Shown piece after piece: positions 42,249 through 51,933 of a stretch of 64,000 nucleotides of DNA. The DNA is from Thauera sp. 2A1. Its GTDB lineage: Bacteria; Pseudomonadota; Gammaproteobacteria; Burkholderiales; Rhodocyclaceae. The notes under the pieces are model-generated. The model made no database searches and was not told the origin of the DNA. It saw nothing but the letters and a program-made list of their open reading frames with translations. Within the stretch, counting starts at the first letter, position 1; each line of letters starts with the position of its first letter. The DNA lies in contig NZ_SSXV01000010.1 of assembly GCF_009469595.2 (NCBI RefSeq), positions 82,058 through 146,057 on the forward strand, written 5' to 3'. The translations under genes were made by a program, and so were the position numbers.

Positions 42249-44143
42249 GACACGGCCACATTGAATCGGGTCAGCCATTGCCCCAACGTGCCGAGCCGGA
42301 ACATCAATGCCTGGGCGGTGTGGCGCTGCGCGGGCGTCGCCTGACGCCAGCCAACCAGGAGCGCCGGCAGATCCACCCACTTGTTGAGGGTTGGAGAGGC
42401 TTCGTTGCACAGGCTCTCGACATGCTGCCCAAGAGCGCCGTTCATCCAGCGTGATTGGGGCGTGACGAATCCCATCTTGTCGCGTCGGTCCAGCACGCGA
42501 TCGGGAACGATGCCGCGCAAACCGCTGCGCAATACGGCCTTCGTGCGGCCGCCGCGCAACTTGTGCTCGATTGGGAGTCGGATCGCAAACTCGACTAGAC
42601 GATAGTCCAGAAAAGGCACGCGACTCTCGATCGACCAGGCCATTGAATTGCGGTCTTCGTAGCGCAACAGGCTCGGCACGCTGTAACGGCTCAGATCCAG
42701 CAACTGGCGCTGACGAATGTCACCGGTTCCGCCCAAGGCCACGGAGGTCGATGCCCCAAGGGCACGCACATCCGGCCGCAGGAAATCGCCGCCTCCGATC
42801 GTGCGTGGCTGCAGGAACCTGGGCAGGTAACGCGCCCCTTCCCGCCAGCGCAAATAACCCCGATCGCCATTGACGAGCAGCGCCAACGCTTCCCGAGCGG
42901 CCCCAAGAAATCGCCCTTGGCGCATTAGCGACAACACATGGAAAGCGTAGAACTTCCGATAGCCACCGAGGATCTCGTCGGCTCCCTGCCCATCGAGCAG
43001 GACAGGAATCCTGGATTCCCGAGCCTGGCGCATTACGAGCCATTGCGCATATATGCTCGCAGACGAGAACGGCTCCTCCTGATGCCAGATGAGCTTCTCG
43101 AAATCATCGATCAGGAGCGCTTCCGAAGGCTCAGAGAAATGGCCGTTGGCTCCGCAGGCATCCACCACCATTTGCGCCCAGGCGCTCTCGTCGAACTCCG
43201 GCTCGGGAAATCTCGCCGTGAATGTGTGGACCGGCGTCTTTGCGACTCTGGACATGACGGACACAATAGTGGACGAATCCAGGCCGCCGGAAAGACATGC
43301 CCCAACGGGTACGTCGCTACGCATCCGCAACTTGACGGCCGAGGTGATCAGTTCCCGGAACTCCTCGCACGACTGCTCGAAGGTCGTCTCCGGAAGCGTC
43401 GGGAACTCGAGACTCCAAAACGACTTCGGCGTGACGACCAGGCTCTTCGGCGAGACGATGGCGTAGCAACCCGGGGGGAAGGCAGTGATCCCATCGAAGA
43501 AAGTTTGATTGTTCGCATTGACCACGCCATAGACCAGGTAGTCATGGACCACCCGATCATTCGCCTTCGCGCCTTCGATCGCGGCGGCGAGTACGCCTTT
43601 TATTTCGGATGCAAAAGACAACGTTCCGGCATGTGTGCGCACATGCAGGGGCTTGACGCCGAAACGATCCCGGGACATGACGAGTTCGCACTCCAGCGTG
43701 TCCCAGATTGCCAAGGCCCACATGCCGTTGAAACGCGAAAAGCAATTCACCCCCCATGCTGCGTAGGCAGCCAGGATCACCTCGGTATCGGACTCTGAGC
43801 GAAATCCATACCCAAGAGCACTCAACTCTTCCCGCAATTCGCGATAGTTATAGACCTCACCGTTGTAGGTGATCCAGTAGCGCCCATCTGCATAACTCAT
43901 CGGCTGATGACCGCTATCGGTACAGTCGATGATGGACAGGCGCCGATGCCCGAGAGCAATCCGGCCTATGGCACTGCCAGCGGTTCTTCTTTCATCGCCA
44001 CGCAGCAGATCCGGCCTCCCAGTCCCTGCGAATAGCGCATGACCCGCGCCATCCGGCCCTCGATGGGCCTGCACCGCGGTCATATCAAAAATGGGGCTCA
44101 AGTCCCTCGGTTCGGTGGACATGAGACCTGCAACACCACACAT
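42245..44143 (-). CDS. asnB: Asparagine-synthase-like amidotransferase of the O-antigen locus (WbpS-like)
   Basis: A 632-residue protein with Cys2 (MCGVAGLM), HRGPDGAGHALF, ITYNGEVYNYRELREEL, the PP-loop CLSGGLDSSTIV near residue 288 and LLDGQGADEILGGYRKF. Both the glutaminase and ATP-dependent synthetase sites look intact. In P. aeruginosa O6 a homologue (WbpS) amidates a uronic acid in the O-unit, so this gene probably makes a uronamide. Translationally coupled to the GT4 gene (ATGA). It is not close to the first asnB (12940) beyond family level. Confidence 0.87.
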   Translation of the reverse strand: MCGVAGLMSTEPRDLSPIFDMTAVQAHRGPDGAGHALFAGTGRPDLLRGDERRTAGSAIGRIALGHRRLSIIDCTDSGHQPMSYADGRYWITYNGEVYNYRELREELSALGYGFRSESDTEVILAAYAAWGVNCFSRFNGMWALAIWDTLECELVMSRDRFGVKPLHVRTHAGTLSFASEIKGVLAAAIEGAKANDRVVHDYLVYGVVNANNQTFFDGITAFPPGCYAIVSPKSLVVTPKSFWSLEFPTLPETTFEQSCEEFRELITSAVKLRMRSDVPVGACLSGGLDSSTIVSVMSRVAKTPVHTFTARFPEPEFDESAWAQMVVDACGANGHFSEPSEALLIDDFEKLIWHQEEPFSSASIYAQWLVMRQARESRIPVLLDGQGADEILGGYRKFYAFHVLSLMRQGRFLGAAREALALLVNGDRGYLRWREGARYLPRFLQPRTIGGGDFLRPDVRALGASTSVALGGTGDIRQRQLLDLSRYSVPSLLRYEDRNSMAWSIESRVPFLDYRLVEFAIRLPIEHKLRGGRTKAVLRSGLRGIVPDRVLDRRDKMGFVTPQSRWMNGALGQHVESLCNEASPTLNKWVDLPALLVGWRQATPAQRHTAQALMFRLGTLGQWLTRFNVAVS

Positions 44144-44158
44144 TTTCTTATCCTATAT

Positions 44159-45295
44159 TCACGCCGATGCGATTGGCGCAAGGGAGTCATAGACGTGGAG
44201 AAGATTCGCCTTTTCACGCTCCCAGTTGAAATGCTTCAGCACGGCATCACGCCCGTTGCGCCCCATTCTCCTCGCTCGCTCCGGGTCGCCGGCCAGCGCA
44301 GACATGGCCTCGGCAATCGCCTCTGGGTCAAGCGGGTCCACACACATGCCGCAGTCGAAGCGCTCGACGATGTCGCGCCACAGTGGGAAGTTGGATGCGA
44401 TGACGGGAATGCCAGCCGACATGTACTCGAAAAGCTTGTTCGGCTGCGCATTCACGTGATTCGGCTCCGGGTAAAACAGTACCAGCCCGGCGATGCTTCT
44501 CCCCAGCAGCTTTGCCACATCGGAGCGCCCCAATGTCCCGAGGTATTCCACATGCCGCCAACCGCTCTGGGCGCGCAAGCCCTCCCGCAACGCCTCAGTT
44601 TCGATCGGCCCCGCAACCCGGAGTGTGTGCCCGGACAAATGGCAGGCTTGTACCATCTCGGACGCACTTCGGATCGCCGAGACGCCTCCCACATAGCAGA
44701 ATCCGCTGCGCTCCACTCCCTCCGCAGGCGACGCAGGTACTACATCGGTTCCGGGTTCGGCCAGTTCGTCGAGAAAGGGATAATTGTTGACGACAGTCGC
44801 ACGCGCGTTGAGCTTCTTGAACCGCTCACCAATAAAGGGCGTGGCCGCCACGACGGCACTCATGCGTCGCGCGGCGAAATCCTCGAACAACTCGAACGTA
44901 TGCGCGACCGTCCCCCGCAGCCAGACGGGAATCCAATGCTTCGAAACAATGTCGCGCGGCACGTCTTCATGCGTGTCGTAAATGACGACAGCCCCCTCCA
45001 TGCGCAGCATCAACGCAAACGGCAGGAGGTCGGGATCGTGAAACTGATAGATGTCGGCGCGTTGTTGACGGGCAGAGCGATATACCCGGGCAGCGGTTAC
45101 GAGGAATCGCTTGAGCCGCCCTCCGCTCCCCTGCTCAATGCGAACATGCCGAACAGCGCTGCATTCTTCGGGCAGATCACCTTGAATCACGACTACCACG
45201 TCATGCCCCGCTTCCGCTGCGGCGGAGGCTTCCTTACGGACGATCCTTATGTCATTGGCCCGGTGAGCGGTCGAAAAGTGGCAAATACGCGCCAT
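44159..45295 (-). CDS. GT4 family glycosyltransferase
   Basis: A 378-residue GT-B enzyme: ARICHFSTAHRANDIRIVRKEAS at the N-terminus, QFHDPDLLPFALMLR, VIYDTHEDVPRDI, FCYVGGVSAIR and FYPEPNHVNAQPNKLFEYMSAGIPVIASNF. The HDPDLLP and DTHED motifs mark a group of O-antigen GT4 transferases often placed next to WbpG-type sugar pathways. Start ATG 45295 overlaps the wzy stop (TGATG). Confidence 0.87.
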   Translation of the reverse strand: MARICHFSTAHRANDIRIVRKEASAAAEAGHDVVVVIQGDLPEECSAVRHVRIEQGSGGRLKRFLVTAARVYRSARQQRADIYQFHDPDLLPFALMLRMEGAVVIYDTHEDVPRDIVSKHWIPVWLRGTVAHTFELFEDFAARRMSAVVAATPFIGERFKKLNARATVVNNYPFLDELAEPGTDVVPASPAEGVERSGFCYVGGVSAIRSASEMVQACHLSGHTLRVAGPIETEALREGLRAQSGWRHVEYLGTLGRSDVAKLLGRSIAGLVLFYPEPNHVNAQPNKLFEYMSAGIPVIASNFPLWRDIVERFDCGMCVDPLDPEAIAEAMSALAGDPERARRMGRNGRDAVLKHFNWEREKANLLHVYDSLAPIASA

Positions 45296-46602
45296 CACGC
45301 TTTCGCCTCCACGCCCTGCCTCGGTATCTCTTGCCTCAACCCGCCATAGCGCAAGAAGACGCAGACGCCGATGATCAATAACCATCCTCCTGAATTAAGA
45401 ACCGTAGAAAGCGGCATCTCGGGCAGGCTCAGCACCGGCATCAGGTTGAGCGCGAGGAACGCAGAATCCGAGCGGCACACGAAGCGAACGACCGTAAAGA
45501 GGATGCCAAATACTACCGCGCCGAAGATGACTCCGACGTACCCGAAATTCCCGAAATCGTGCATGTATGAACCGGTATTGAGGCTACCGGTCAGGCCGCG
45601 CTGCTGGACCAGCTCCGCATGGTAGATTCCGTAAAGCTTTGTCGGCATATGGACATATTCGCAACCGAGCAGTTTTGCAAGCACGCGATAGCCGCAACCC
45701 TCCTCGCGCTCCGACGCATCTTCGTACTGAAAATACCATTGCGCGGTGACCTGCGCAGGAACGATCACGAGCCGCTCACGAAACGACATGAGCAAGCTCC
45801 ATCCCGGAATTCCGCTCGTGGGCGCCTCCGCCTGTTTGATCTCCCACTTGGGACCAGCGATCTCTTCGCGCAGAGAAGGAACGACTTGCTCACCTGGAGC
45901 AACCTGCTTGAAATCATCCCTGAGCTCGGGACTGGAAGTCGCCCAGTTCAGCGATACCGACAAAGTCATCATGAATGCAATCGCAGTGGCGGCAATGAAC
46001 CTTTTCGACAGCGCGAAATAGAAGACAAGGGGAAGCAGCAAGTAAACCGAGTTGGCCTTGACGAACAGAGATGTCGTGTAGAACAGCCCTACGGCAAGCG
46101 CCGGATAGAAAAACCTGGAACGAACCCTTGCCGCAAGCACCAGAAGGATGGGACCGATCCCCTTGATTGCGTAGTCCGAAGCATAACGTTGCCAGATAGC
46201 AAGGCGATAGTATCCCTCCTGCCTGATACGGGCGATCTCGTAACTGTCGTTCGACTTATATGCGAGCCAGGCAGGCAGATGCCCGAGCGTCGTCAGATGG
46301 ATCACGACGACTGCAACGAACAGAATGAATAGCCCCACCAATAGGACCCTGACTCTATCCTGGGGAAAAACGTAAGAATATGATCGATGATCAACACTGC
46401 GGAACAGGAAAGTGGCTGCAAGATATGCGACGGCCAGCGCTCCACCGTAGACGATCAACGGCTGCGTGAATGACAAGCTCTCTCGCGCGCTAGCCGCATA
46501 GTAGATGCAACTCAGCAGCAGCCATACCAGCGACACGAAATAGATGACAAACAGGCTGTGCTCCCTGACTGCCTGTCCGCACTTTCTTTCTTTTATGTTC
46601 AT
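45295..46602 (-). CDS. wzy: O-antigen polymerase (Wzy-like)
   Basis: A 435-residue membrane protein with about 10-11 hydrophobic helices and one larger periplasmic loop (roughly residues 215-345, containing ELRDDFKQVAPGEQVVPSLREE and GSLNTGSYMHDFGNFG). Wzy proteins have little sequence conservation; the call rests on topology, size, the HDFGNFGYVGVIFG motif seen in some Wzy proteins, and its place between wbpG and a GT in a locus that otherwise lacks a polymerase. ATGA overlap with wbpG. Confidence 0.75.
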   Translation of the reverse strand: MNIKERKCGQAVREHSLFVIYFVSLVWLLLSCIYYAASARESLSFTQPLIVYGGALAVAYLAATFLFRSVDHRSYSYVFPQDRVRVLLVGLFILFVAVVVIHLTTLGHLPAWLAYKSNDSYEIARIRQEGYYRLAIWQRYASDYAIKGIGPILLVLAARVRSRFFYPALAVGLFYTTSLFVKANSVYLLLPLVFYFALSKRFIAATAIAFMMTLSVSLNWATSSPELRDDFKQVAPGEQVVPSLREEIAGPKWEIKQAEAPTSGIPGWSLLMSFRERLVIVPAQVTAQWYFQYEDASEREEGCGYRVLAKLLGCEYVHMPTKLYGIYHAELVQQRGLTGSLNTGSYMHDFGNFGYVGVIFGAVVFGILFTVVRFVCRSDSAFLALNLMPVLSLPEMPLSTVLNSGGWLLIIGVCVFLRYGGLRQEIPRQGVEAKA

Positions 46603-47723
46603 ACGCCGAACACCGCTCTCTTGACTTTCAACGCCGTCTTCAACAAACGCTCGTTCGAGTCGTAATCCGAGAAGTGCTTGTTTGGCAGCGCGAAGACTGC
46701 ATCGAGTTCGGCGACGGTTACGCCAAGCTTCTTCGCAACGAAAGCCTTGTCTTCCTGCTGCAATGCCGCATCGTAGGTCGGCATTCCCAGTTGGCGCAAC
46801 GCATCGTCGCGCGTCATCTGCCCGGAGTTGATGAGCGTAGCGAAATGCGCGCGGCGCTTGTCATAGCCGAACTTCGTGGGCAGGTAGTAGCCCTGGAAGA
46901 ACCTCGTAAACACGGATTCATAGTGTTTTCCGCCGTAATCGCGCCATCCGAGTTCGCTCGCGATTGTGCTCTTAGCCTCATCCTTGTTGTACGGAACGTA
47001 ATTGAGCGGACGGATCGTCTTGATTCCCCGAATGTATGGATAGTAGATGTACTGTGCAAAGAATCCGATCGTCGGATAGCTCTTCAACGGACGCGTTCCG
47101 AACTTCCGATGTATGTCGAGCAGGTGGCGCTTGTCGCTGGACGTATGCCCCCAGGCCGACGGCAGAATGAACTCGGTCGCGTAGTTGGTGCCGGAAAGGA
47201 TGTATTTGATCTTGTGTCGCGCGGCCTCGCGGTAAAGAACTGCGGGAAACGCGTGATCGGTTGGAATGTCGCAATTGGCAACGCTCGCCTTGAAGAAGGC
47301 GAGTTGAAGATCGCTCATTTCCTCCCAGTCGACCACGTGCGTGTGAAGATCGATCTGCAGCTTCTTGACGATACTCTCGATATTGTGGACTGCGAGTTCC
47401 GAGTTCCAGCCGCTATCGAAGTGAACCGCGAGCGGACGCAGACCGTGCTGCTTCGCGAGATATGCGACGTAGGAGCTATCCACGCCGCCGCTCAGCCCCA
47501 TGATGCAGTCGTAATCGTGACTCTTGCCTTCGGCTTTCACACGATCGAACAGCTCCCGCAACTCCCCAATCCGCTGGCCCGCCTGGGCGCTGGCTACGGT
47601 GGTGCGCACCATCTGATCGTAGGCCCGGCAATGACTGCAGACGCCTTCGTCGTCAAAAGTAATATCGGGATCGCTGGAATCCATCACGCAGCGAGTGCAA
47701 ATTTGATAGGAGTGCGGTTGCAT
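46599..47723 (-). CDS. wbpG: N-acetyl sugar amidotransferase (WbpG family)
   Basis: A 374-residue PP-loop amidotransferase: ICTRCVMDSSDPDITFD and CSHC (two CxxC pairs, probable zinc site), the ATP PP-loop CIMGLSGGVDSSYVAYLA near residue 75-92, HFDSGWNSELAV, and SGTNYATEFILP. In P. aeruginosa WbpG works with HisH2 and HisF2 to convert an acetamido group of UDP-ManNAc3NAcA to an acetamidino group. All three genes are adjacent here. 38-base gap to hisF2. Confidence 0.94.
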   Translation of the reverse strand: MQPHSYQICTRCVMDSSDPDITFDDEGVCSHCRAYDQMVRTTVASAQAGQRIGELRELFDRVKAEGKSHDYDCIMGLSGGVDSSYVAYLAKQHGLRPLAVHFDSGWNSELAVHNIESIVKKLQIDLHTHVVDWEEMSDLQLAFFKASVANCDIPTDHAFPAVLYREAARHKIKYILSGTNYATEFILPSAWGHTSSDKRHLLDIHRKFGTRPLKSYPTIGFFAQYIYYPYIRGIKTIRPLNYVPYNKDEAKSTIASELGWRDYGGKHYESVFTRFFQGYYLPTKFGYDKRRAHFATLINSGQMTRDDALRQLGMPTYDAALQQEDKAFVAKKLGVTVAELDAVFALPNKHFSDYDSNERLLKTALKVKRAVFGV

Positions 47724-47761
47724 GAAGAATGAGCCGGTAGTCTATTAAGAGCGTTTCGGTT

Positions 47762-48523
47762 TCAGGGAAGCCGTGCTTCCAGTTCCGACCGATTCGGGTA
47801 ATTGATGAGAACGGCGCGATGACGTCCATGAAATACGAACATGCTGCCGGCCGCCAGGGCGGGAACGTGGGCTTCGGCGACTGCAGCACACATGTGATCG
47901 AGGCTGCCAGCCCCGCCACAGGCGATCAGCGGCGTGTCCACCGCCTTGGACACTCTCTTCAGAAGCTCCAGATCGTATCCGGACATCGTGCCGTCACGGT
48001 CGATCGAGTTGATCATGATCTCTCCAACCCCGAGCCGCGCGAGTTGCTGCGTGTAGGCAACCGGATCTTCCTTGGTTCTGGTCCGTCCGCCGTCAATCCA
48101 CACCTCGTACTTGCCGAGGAAGGTCTTCTTGACATCGATCGCGGCGATCACACTGGAACTGCCGAATATGGAGCAGCTTTCTTCAACCAGTCTGCGATCG
48201 CGATAGGCCGCCGAATTGAGCGCGATTTTCTCCACTCCTAGGCGGTGCAACTTGCGCATTTGATCAATGCTAGTCACACCCCCGCCATACGTGAGCGGCA
48301 TGAAACACTCGCTGGCGATATCCCCGATAAGGTCGAAGTTCGGCTCCCGCTTCTCGGGCGTGGCACCGATGTCTAGCAGAATCAGTTCGTCGACTTCTTT
48401 TTCGTTGAAGATCTTTACTGCATTGACGGGATCCCCTACGTAAGTGGGATCCTTGAATCGGACGGTCTTGTAAAGGCCGCGGCCACGCAGCAAAAGGCAC
48501 GGGATGACGCGGGACTTCAGCAC
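47762..48523 (-). CDS. hisF2: HisF-like cyclase subunit of the sugar amidotransferase (HisF2)
   Basis: A 253-residue TIM barrel of the HisF family: RVIPCLLLRGRGLYKTVRF, DPVNAVKIFNEKEVDELILLDI, YGGGVTSIDQ, IAAIDVKK, GEIMINSIDRDGTMSGYD, IACGGAGSLDH. The pathway-specific lengthening and the location next to WbpG rather than other his genes mark it as HisF2, which takes ammonia from HisH2. It overlaps the hisH2 stop by 7 bases. Confidence 0.93.
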   Translation of the reverse strand: MLKSRVIPCLLLRGRGLYKTVRFKDPTYVGDPVNAVKIFNEKEVDELILLDIGATPEKREPNFDLIGDIASECFMPLTYGGGVTSIDQMRKLHRLGVEKIALNSAAYRDRRLVEESCSIFGSSSVIAAIDVKKTFLGKYEVWIDGGRTRTKEDPVAYTQQLARLGVGEIMINSIDRDGTMSGYDLELLKRVSKAVDTPLIACGGAGSLDHMCAAVAEAHVPALAAGSMFVFHGRHRAVLINYPNRSELEARLP

Positions 48524-49143
48524 GATTGGAATCGCTCGACAAAGTTGCGGAAGATCTGCAGCCCATATTTGTGACTTTTCTCCGGGTGGTACTGCATGGC
48601 GAGTATATTGTCCTTGCCCAACACGCTCGCAAAGCGCCGGCCATAAGTCGTCACGCCGACTTCGATATCGGGTGCATCCGCAACCATATGGTATGAATGC
48701 ACGAAGTAGAAACGCATTGGCTGAGGCACGTTCGCGAAGATGTCGATCCCCTCCCGGGTTGGTGTGACGACATTCCAGCCCATGTGGGGGACGCGCAGGG
48801 ATTCTCCCTCGGCAGCCTTGAAACGCACGATGTGCGCGTCAAGCCAGCCGAAGCCGGGACATGTACCCTCTTCGCTGGATCTCGTCATCAGTTGCGCTCC
48901 GAGACAGACCCCAAGGACTGGCTTTCGCATCTCCGTCACCAGTTCGTTGAGCAAATCCACCAATTCGAAGCGGCGAAGATTGGCGACTGCTTCATCGAAA
49001 GCGCCGACGCCAGGCAACACCAGTTTCTCGGAGTCTCGCAACTCAGCCGGATCGCGCGTAATGCGGGCTTCGACGCCCACTTTACGGAGCATATTGAGCA
49101 CCGACCCGACATTACCGACGTCATAGTCGACAATTGCAATCAT
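48517..49143 (-). CDS. hisH2: HisH-like glutamine amidotransferase subunit (HisH2)
   Basis: A 208-residue class I glutamine amidotransferase: MIAIVDYDVGNVGSVLNML, LPGVGAFDEAV, the nucleophile elbow VLGVCLGAQLM (Cys), and the catalytic pair in MQYHPEKSHKYG (His, Glu). It supplies ammonia to HisF2/WbpG. The ATG at 49143 overlaps the wzx stop (ATGA) and gives the normal HisH start; an ATG three codons upstream (MCIMIA) is also possible. Confidence 0.94.
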   Translation of the reverse strand: MIAIVDYDVGNVGSVLNMLRKVGVEARITRDPAELRDSEKLVLPGVGAFDEAVANLRRFELVDLLNELVTEMRKPVLGVCLGAQLMTRSSEEGTCPGFGWLDAHIVRFKAAEGESLRVPHMGWNVVTPTREGIDIFANVPQPMRFYFVHSYHMVADAPDIEVGVTTYGRRFASVLGKDNILAMQYHPEKSHKYGLQIFRNFVERFQSC

Positions 49144-50585
49144 GATGCACATTCCTTCGCTTGCGTAATGGGGGCAAGGTGTTGCCAGCAATATCGTGCA
49201 AAGCCGCCCGCTGCCACAGTAGCCACCAGCGCCGCCAAGAGGAGCGCACCCAAGGATGAAACCGTGGCAAGCCTTAGAGCGAACAGCACGGCACACGAAA
49301 CGCAAAACCCGACGATACCGATTGCAAGCGCACGCGCCAAATTGCCGAGCGAGAACCCGCTGACGACAAAAATGGCGCACAGATACGCCAGATGGTAGAG
49401 GACGTTGGCAACCGTAAAGGCAGCAACTGCGACGATGATCTCCGCCCCGAGGATCAAAGGCACGGTAACGGCAGCGACGGTAACGATGTCCGCCACGACC
49501 TGCACCCGGAACGACACATCCTGCCGCATCGCGACCTCGAATAGCCGTTCCGGCCATCCCGTCTGCAGGGCCATCCAAGCCGCGCAGGCCATGATCATGG
49601 CGAATATCCCTGCCTGCCTCCAATCGCTACCGAACAACGTTTCAAAAAATACATCACCCCAAACTGCGCAAAAGGCAAACAATGGAGCGCCCGTCAATAA
49701 ACCGAACTTGAGTAGTGAAATAGTCAGCTCCTGCAATCTCGGCGAGCCCTTGAGCGATACCGCCTCGCGGAAAAAGACCTGGCTCAGTGCTCCGGAGGCC
49801 AATAACGTGGGAGCGAACAGCACGGTACGCGTCAAGCCGTAGAAACCTGCCGCAGCGGAGGCCGACATCGCGGAGAACACAAATATCGGCATATCCCGGG
49901 CGACGGTTCCGACGAGACTGTACGGTGCGTTATAGAAAAGAAACTGCCGATAAAATCGACCTGCCCGGACGATTCTCGACCAATCGTGATGCGCCAAGGC
50001 ACGACGTATGGCAAATCCAAAGGCCAGGAGGATAACGATCAGCCCCATCCATTGGCCAATCAGTTTGGCGGCAGCCAGCCCCTGAACGCTCGCACTACAA
50101 AGGCCAATTGCCACGGCCGCAATCGCGTAGGCAGCCTGATTAGCAACGCTGGCCTGCGCTATCCGAACAAAGCAGCGGGAACGGGCCGCATACGCGGAAG
50201 CGAGCAGAGTCAGCGCTGTTCCGGCTGCCATGGGTGCAAGCATCCAAAGCCAACCCGTCGTACCGGACTGCCCGGCAAGAGCCGCCAGCGGCTCGCCCGC
50301 AGAAGCGACGATGAGAACGATAACAGCCGTAACCAGCACCGCAATTCCCAGAACCAACCCCGCCACATCGTCGGCCACCTCTTCCGTATCGGATAGAACG
50401 ACGGCGAGATCATAACGACACGTTGCGGCCACCCCCAAAGCCCCCGCGCACCCCATGAATAGCGTCTGCAGACCGATCGCTTCCGGCGTGTACAGACGCG
50501 TCAACAGCGGCATCATCAGAAGCGGGATCGCCTGAGCCAGGACGGTCCCGGAAAGCATGGCGATTACGTTCGCGCGGAAACTCAA
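49140..50585 (-). CDS. wzx: O-antigen flippase (Wzx-like)
   Basis: A ~481-residue membrane protein of the MATE/MVF-type polysaccharide export family with about 12 hydrophobic helices; the start region FRANVIAMLSGTVLAQAIPLLMMPLLTRLYTPEAIG is typical of Wzx. No standard ATG fits the expected N-terminus; TTG at 50585 is chosen because a GGAGG lies 8 bases upstream. Longer readings to 50825 would add a non-membrane, low-quality N-terminus. A 265-base gap (50586-50850) with no visible gene separates it from wbpI. Confidence 0.88.
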   Translation of the reverse strand: MSFRANVIAMLSGTVLAQAIPLLMMPLLTRLYTPEAIGLQTLFMGCAGALGVAATCRYDLAVVLSDTEEVADDVAGLVLGIAVLVTAVIVLIVASAGEPLAALAGQSGTTGWLWMLAPMAAGTALTLLASAYAARSRCFVRIAQASVANQAAYAIAAVAIGLCSASVQGLAAAKLIGQWMGLIVILLAFGFAIRRALAHHDWSRIVRAGRFYRQFLFYNAPYSLVGTVARDMPIFVFSAMSASAAAGFYGLTRTVLFAPTLLASGALSQVFFREAVSLKGSPRLQELTISLLKFGLLTGAPLFAFCAVWGDVFFETLFGSDWRQAGIFAMIMACAAWMALQTGWPERLFEVAMRQDVSFRVQVVADIVTVAAVTVPLILGAEIIVAVAAFTVANVLYHLAYLCAIFVVSGFSLGNLARALAIGIVGFCVSCAVLFALRLATVSSLGALLLAALVATVAAGGFARYCWQHLAPITQAKECAS

Positions 50586-50850
50586 CGGACGAACCTCCGC
50601 GCAAGCTGTCTCGAAAGAGAAATCCCTCCGCGCCTGATCCGCATCACGGCCCCCGTTACCCACGCAAGGGCGCAACCCGCCGACCGCGGCGGCGCACCGG
50701 TTCCGACGCATGAACACGCGTCGCCGGGCATGACCCAGCGGAGAACACTTCTCGTCGCAGCAGATTGTCGTCCCGGAAGCGACCATTGAATGGATCGAAA
50801 ATATCCGACGCTTCCCGAAACGCATGCGGGGCGTGCCACATCATTCGAGG

Positions 50851-51933
50851 TCATGCGCTCAGGCTTTCGACAATCTTCGACGCAGCGGCACCATCGCCGT
50901 ATGGATCATCACCCTTGCTGCCCGGTCGGACAGGAGCGCTGACAGCGGCGACGATCGCCTCACGCGACGCCCCCGTCAGCACGTTCCAGCCCAATTCGAC
51001 CGTTTCGACCCACTCCGTCTCGTCGCGCATCGTGACGCACGGGACATCGTAGAAGAATGCCTCCTTCTGGACGCCGCCCGAATCCGTGACGATGACGCGG
51101 GCCGACTGCTCGAGGCGGATCATGTCGAGGAAGGGCAGTGGCTCGACCAGGGTGACGTCCTTCATCGATGCCGTCAGTCCCTGCTCCGCCAGGATCTTGG
51201 CTGTCCGGGGATGCACCGGCAGTACGACGGGCTGGTTGAGCGCAAGATCGGCCAGCGCGAGCCCGATTTCCCTGAGCCGGCTCGGGTCGTCCGTGTTCTC
51301 GGCGCGATGGCAGGTGGCAAGCACGTATTTGCCCTCCTCGAGACCGAGACGCGCAAGCGCATCGCTGCGCGATCGTGCGACGTCGCGGTAATACAGCGAC
51401 ACGTCGTACATGACGTCGCCCACCAACGACACACCTGCGGTGACGCCTTCGCGAGCAAGGTTCTCGACCGCTGTCTCGGTCGGGCAGAAGAGGCGATTCG
51501 ACACCCTGTCGGCAAGGATGCGGTTCACCTCCTCGGGCATCCGCATGTTGAACGAGCGCAGGCCCGCCTCGACGTGCGCCACGGGAATATGCAACTTGGC
51601 CGCAGCCAGCGCGCCGGCGAGCGTGGAGTTGGTGTCGCCGTAGATCAGGACCCAGTCCGGCTTCTCCGCCAGCATCACGGTTTCGATGGCTTCCAGCATG
51701 CGACCGGTCATCGCGCCGTGACTGCCGCCGGAGATCTCCAGGTTGAATCTGGGGTGCGGGATGTCGAGCTCGTCGAAGAACACCTTCGACATGTTTTTGT
51801 CATAGTGCTGCCCCGTATGGACGAGGAGTTCGTCGATACGGCCAGCGTACTGACTGCGAATGACGCGAGACACCGCCGCAGCCTTGATGAACTGCGGCCG
51901 CGCACCGACGATGGTGAGAATCTTGATCATCAA
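50851..51933 (-). CDS. wbpI: UDP-GlcNAc3NAcA 2-epimerase (WbpI)
   Basis: A 360-residue UDP-GlcNAc 2-epimerase-fold enzyme: ILTIVGARPQFIKAAAVS, HTGQHYDKNMS, YGDTNSTLAGALAA, HVEAGLRSFNMRMPEEVNRI, HRAENTDD and DSGGVQKEAFF. In context it converts UDP-2,3-diacetamido-glucuronate to the manno form. Translationally coupled with wbpE (ATGA overlap). Confidence 0.95.
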   Translation of the reverse strand: MMIKILTIVGARPQFIKAAAVSRVIRSQYAGRIDELLVHTGQHYDKNMSKVFFDELDIPHPRFNLEISGGSHGAMTGRMLEAIETVMLAEKPDWVLIYGDTNSTLAGALAAAKLHIPVAHVEAGLRSFNMRMPEEVNRILADRVSNRLFCPTETAVENLAREGVTAGVSLVGDVMYDVSLYYRDVARSRSDALARLGLEEGKYVLATCHRAENTDDPSRLREIGLALADLALNQPVVLPVHPRTAKILAEQGLTASMKDVTLVEPLPFLDMIRLEQSARVIVTDSGGVQKEAFFYDVPCVTMRDETEWVETVELGWNVLTGASREAIVAAVSAPVRPGSKGDDPYGDGAAASKIVESLSA

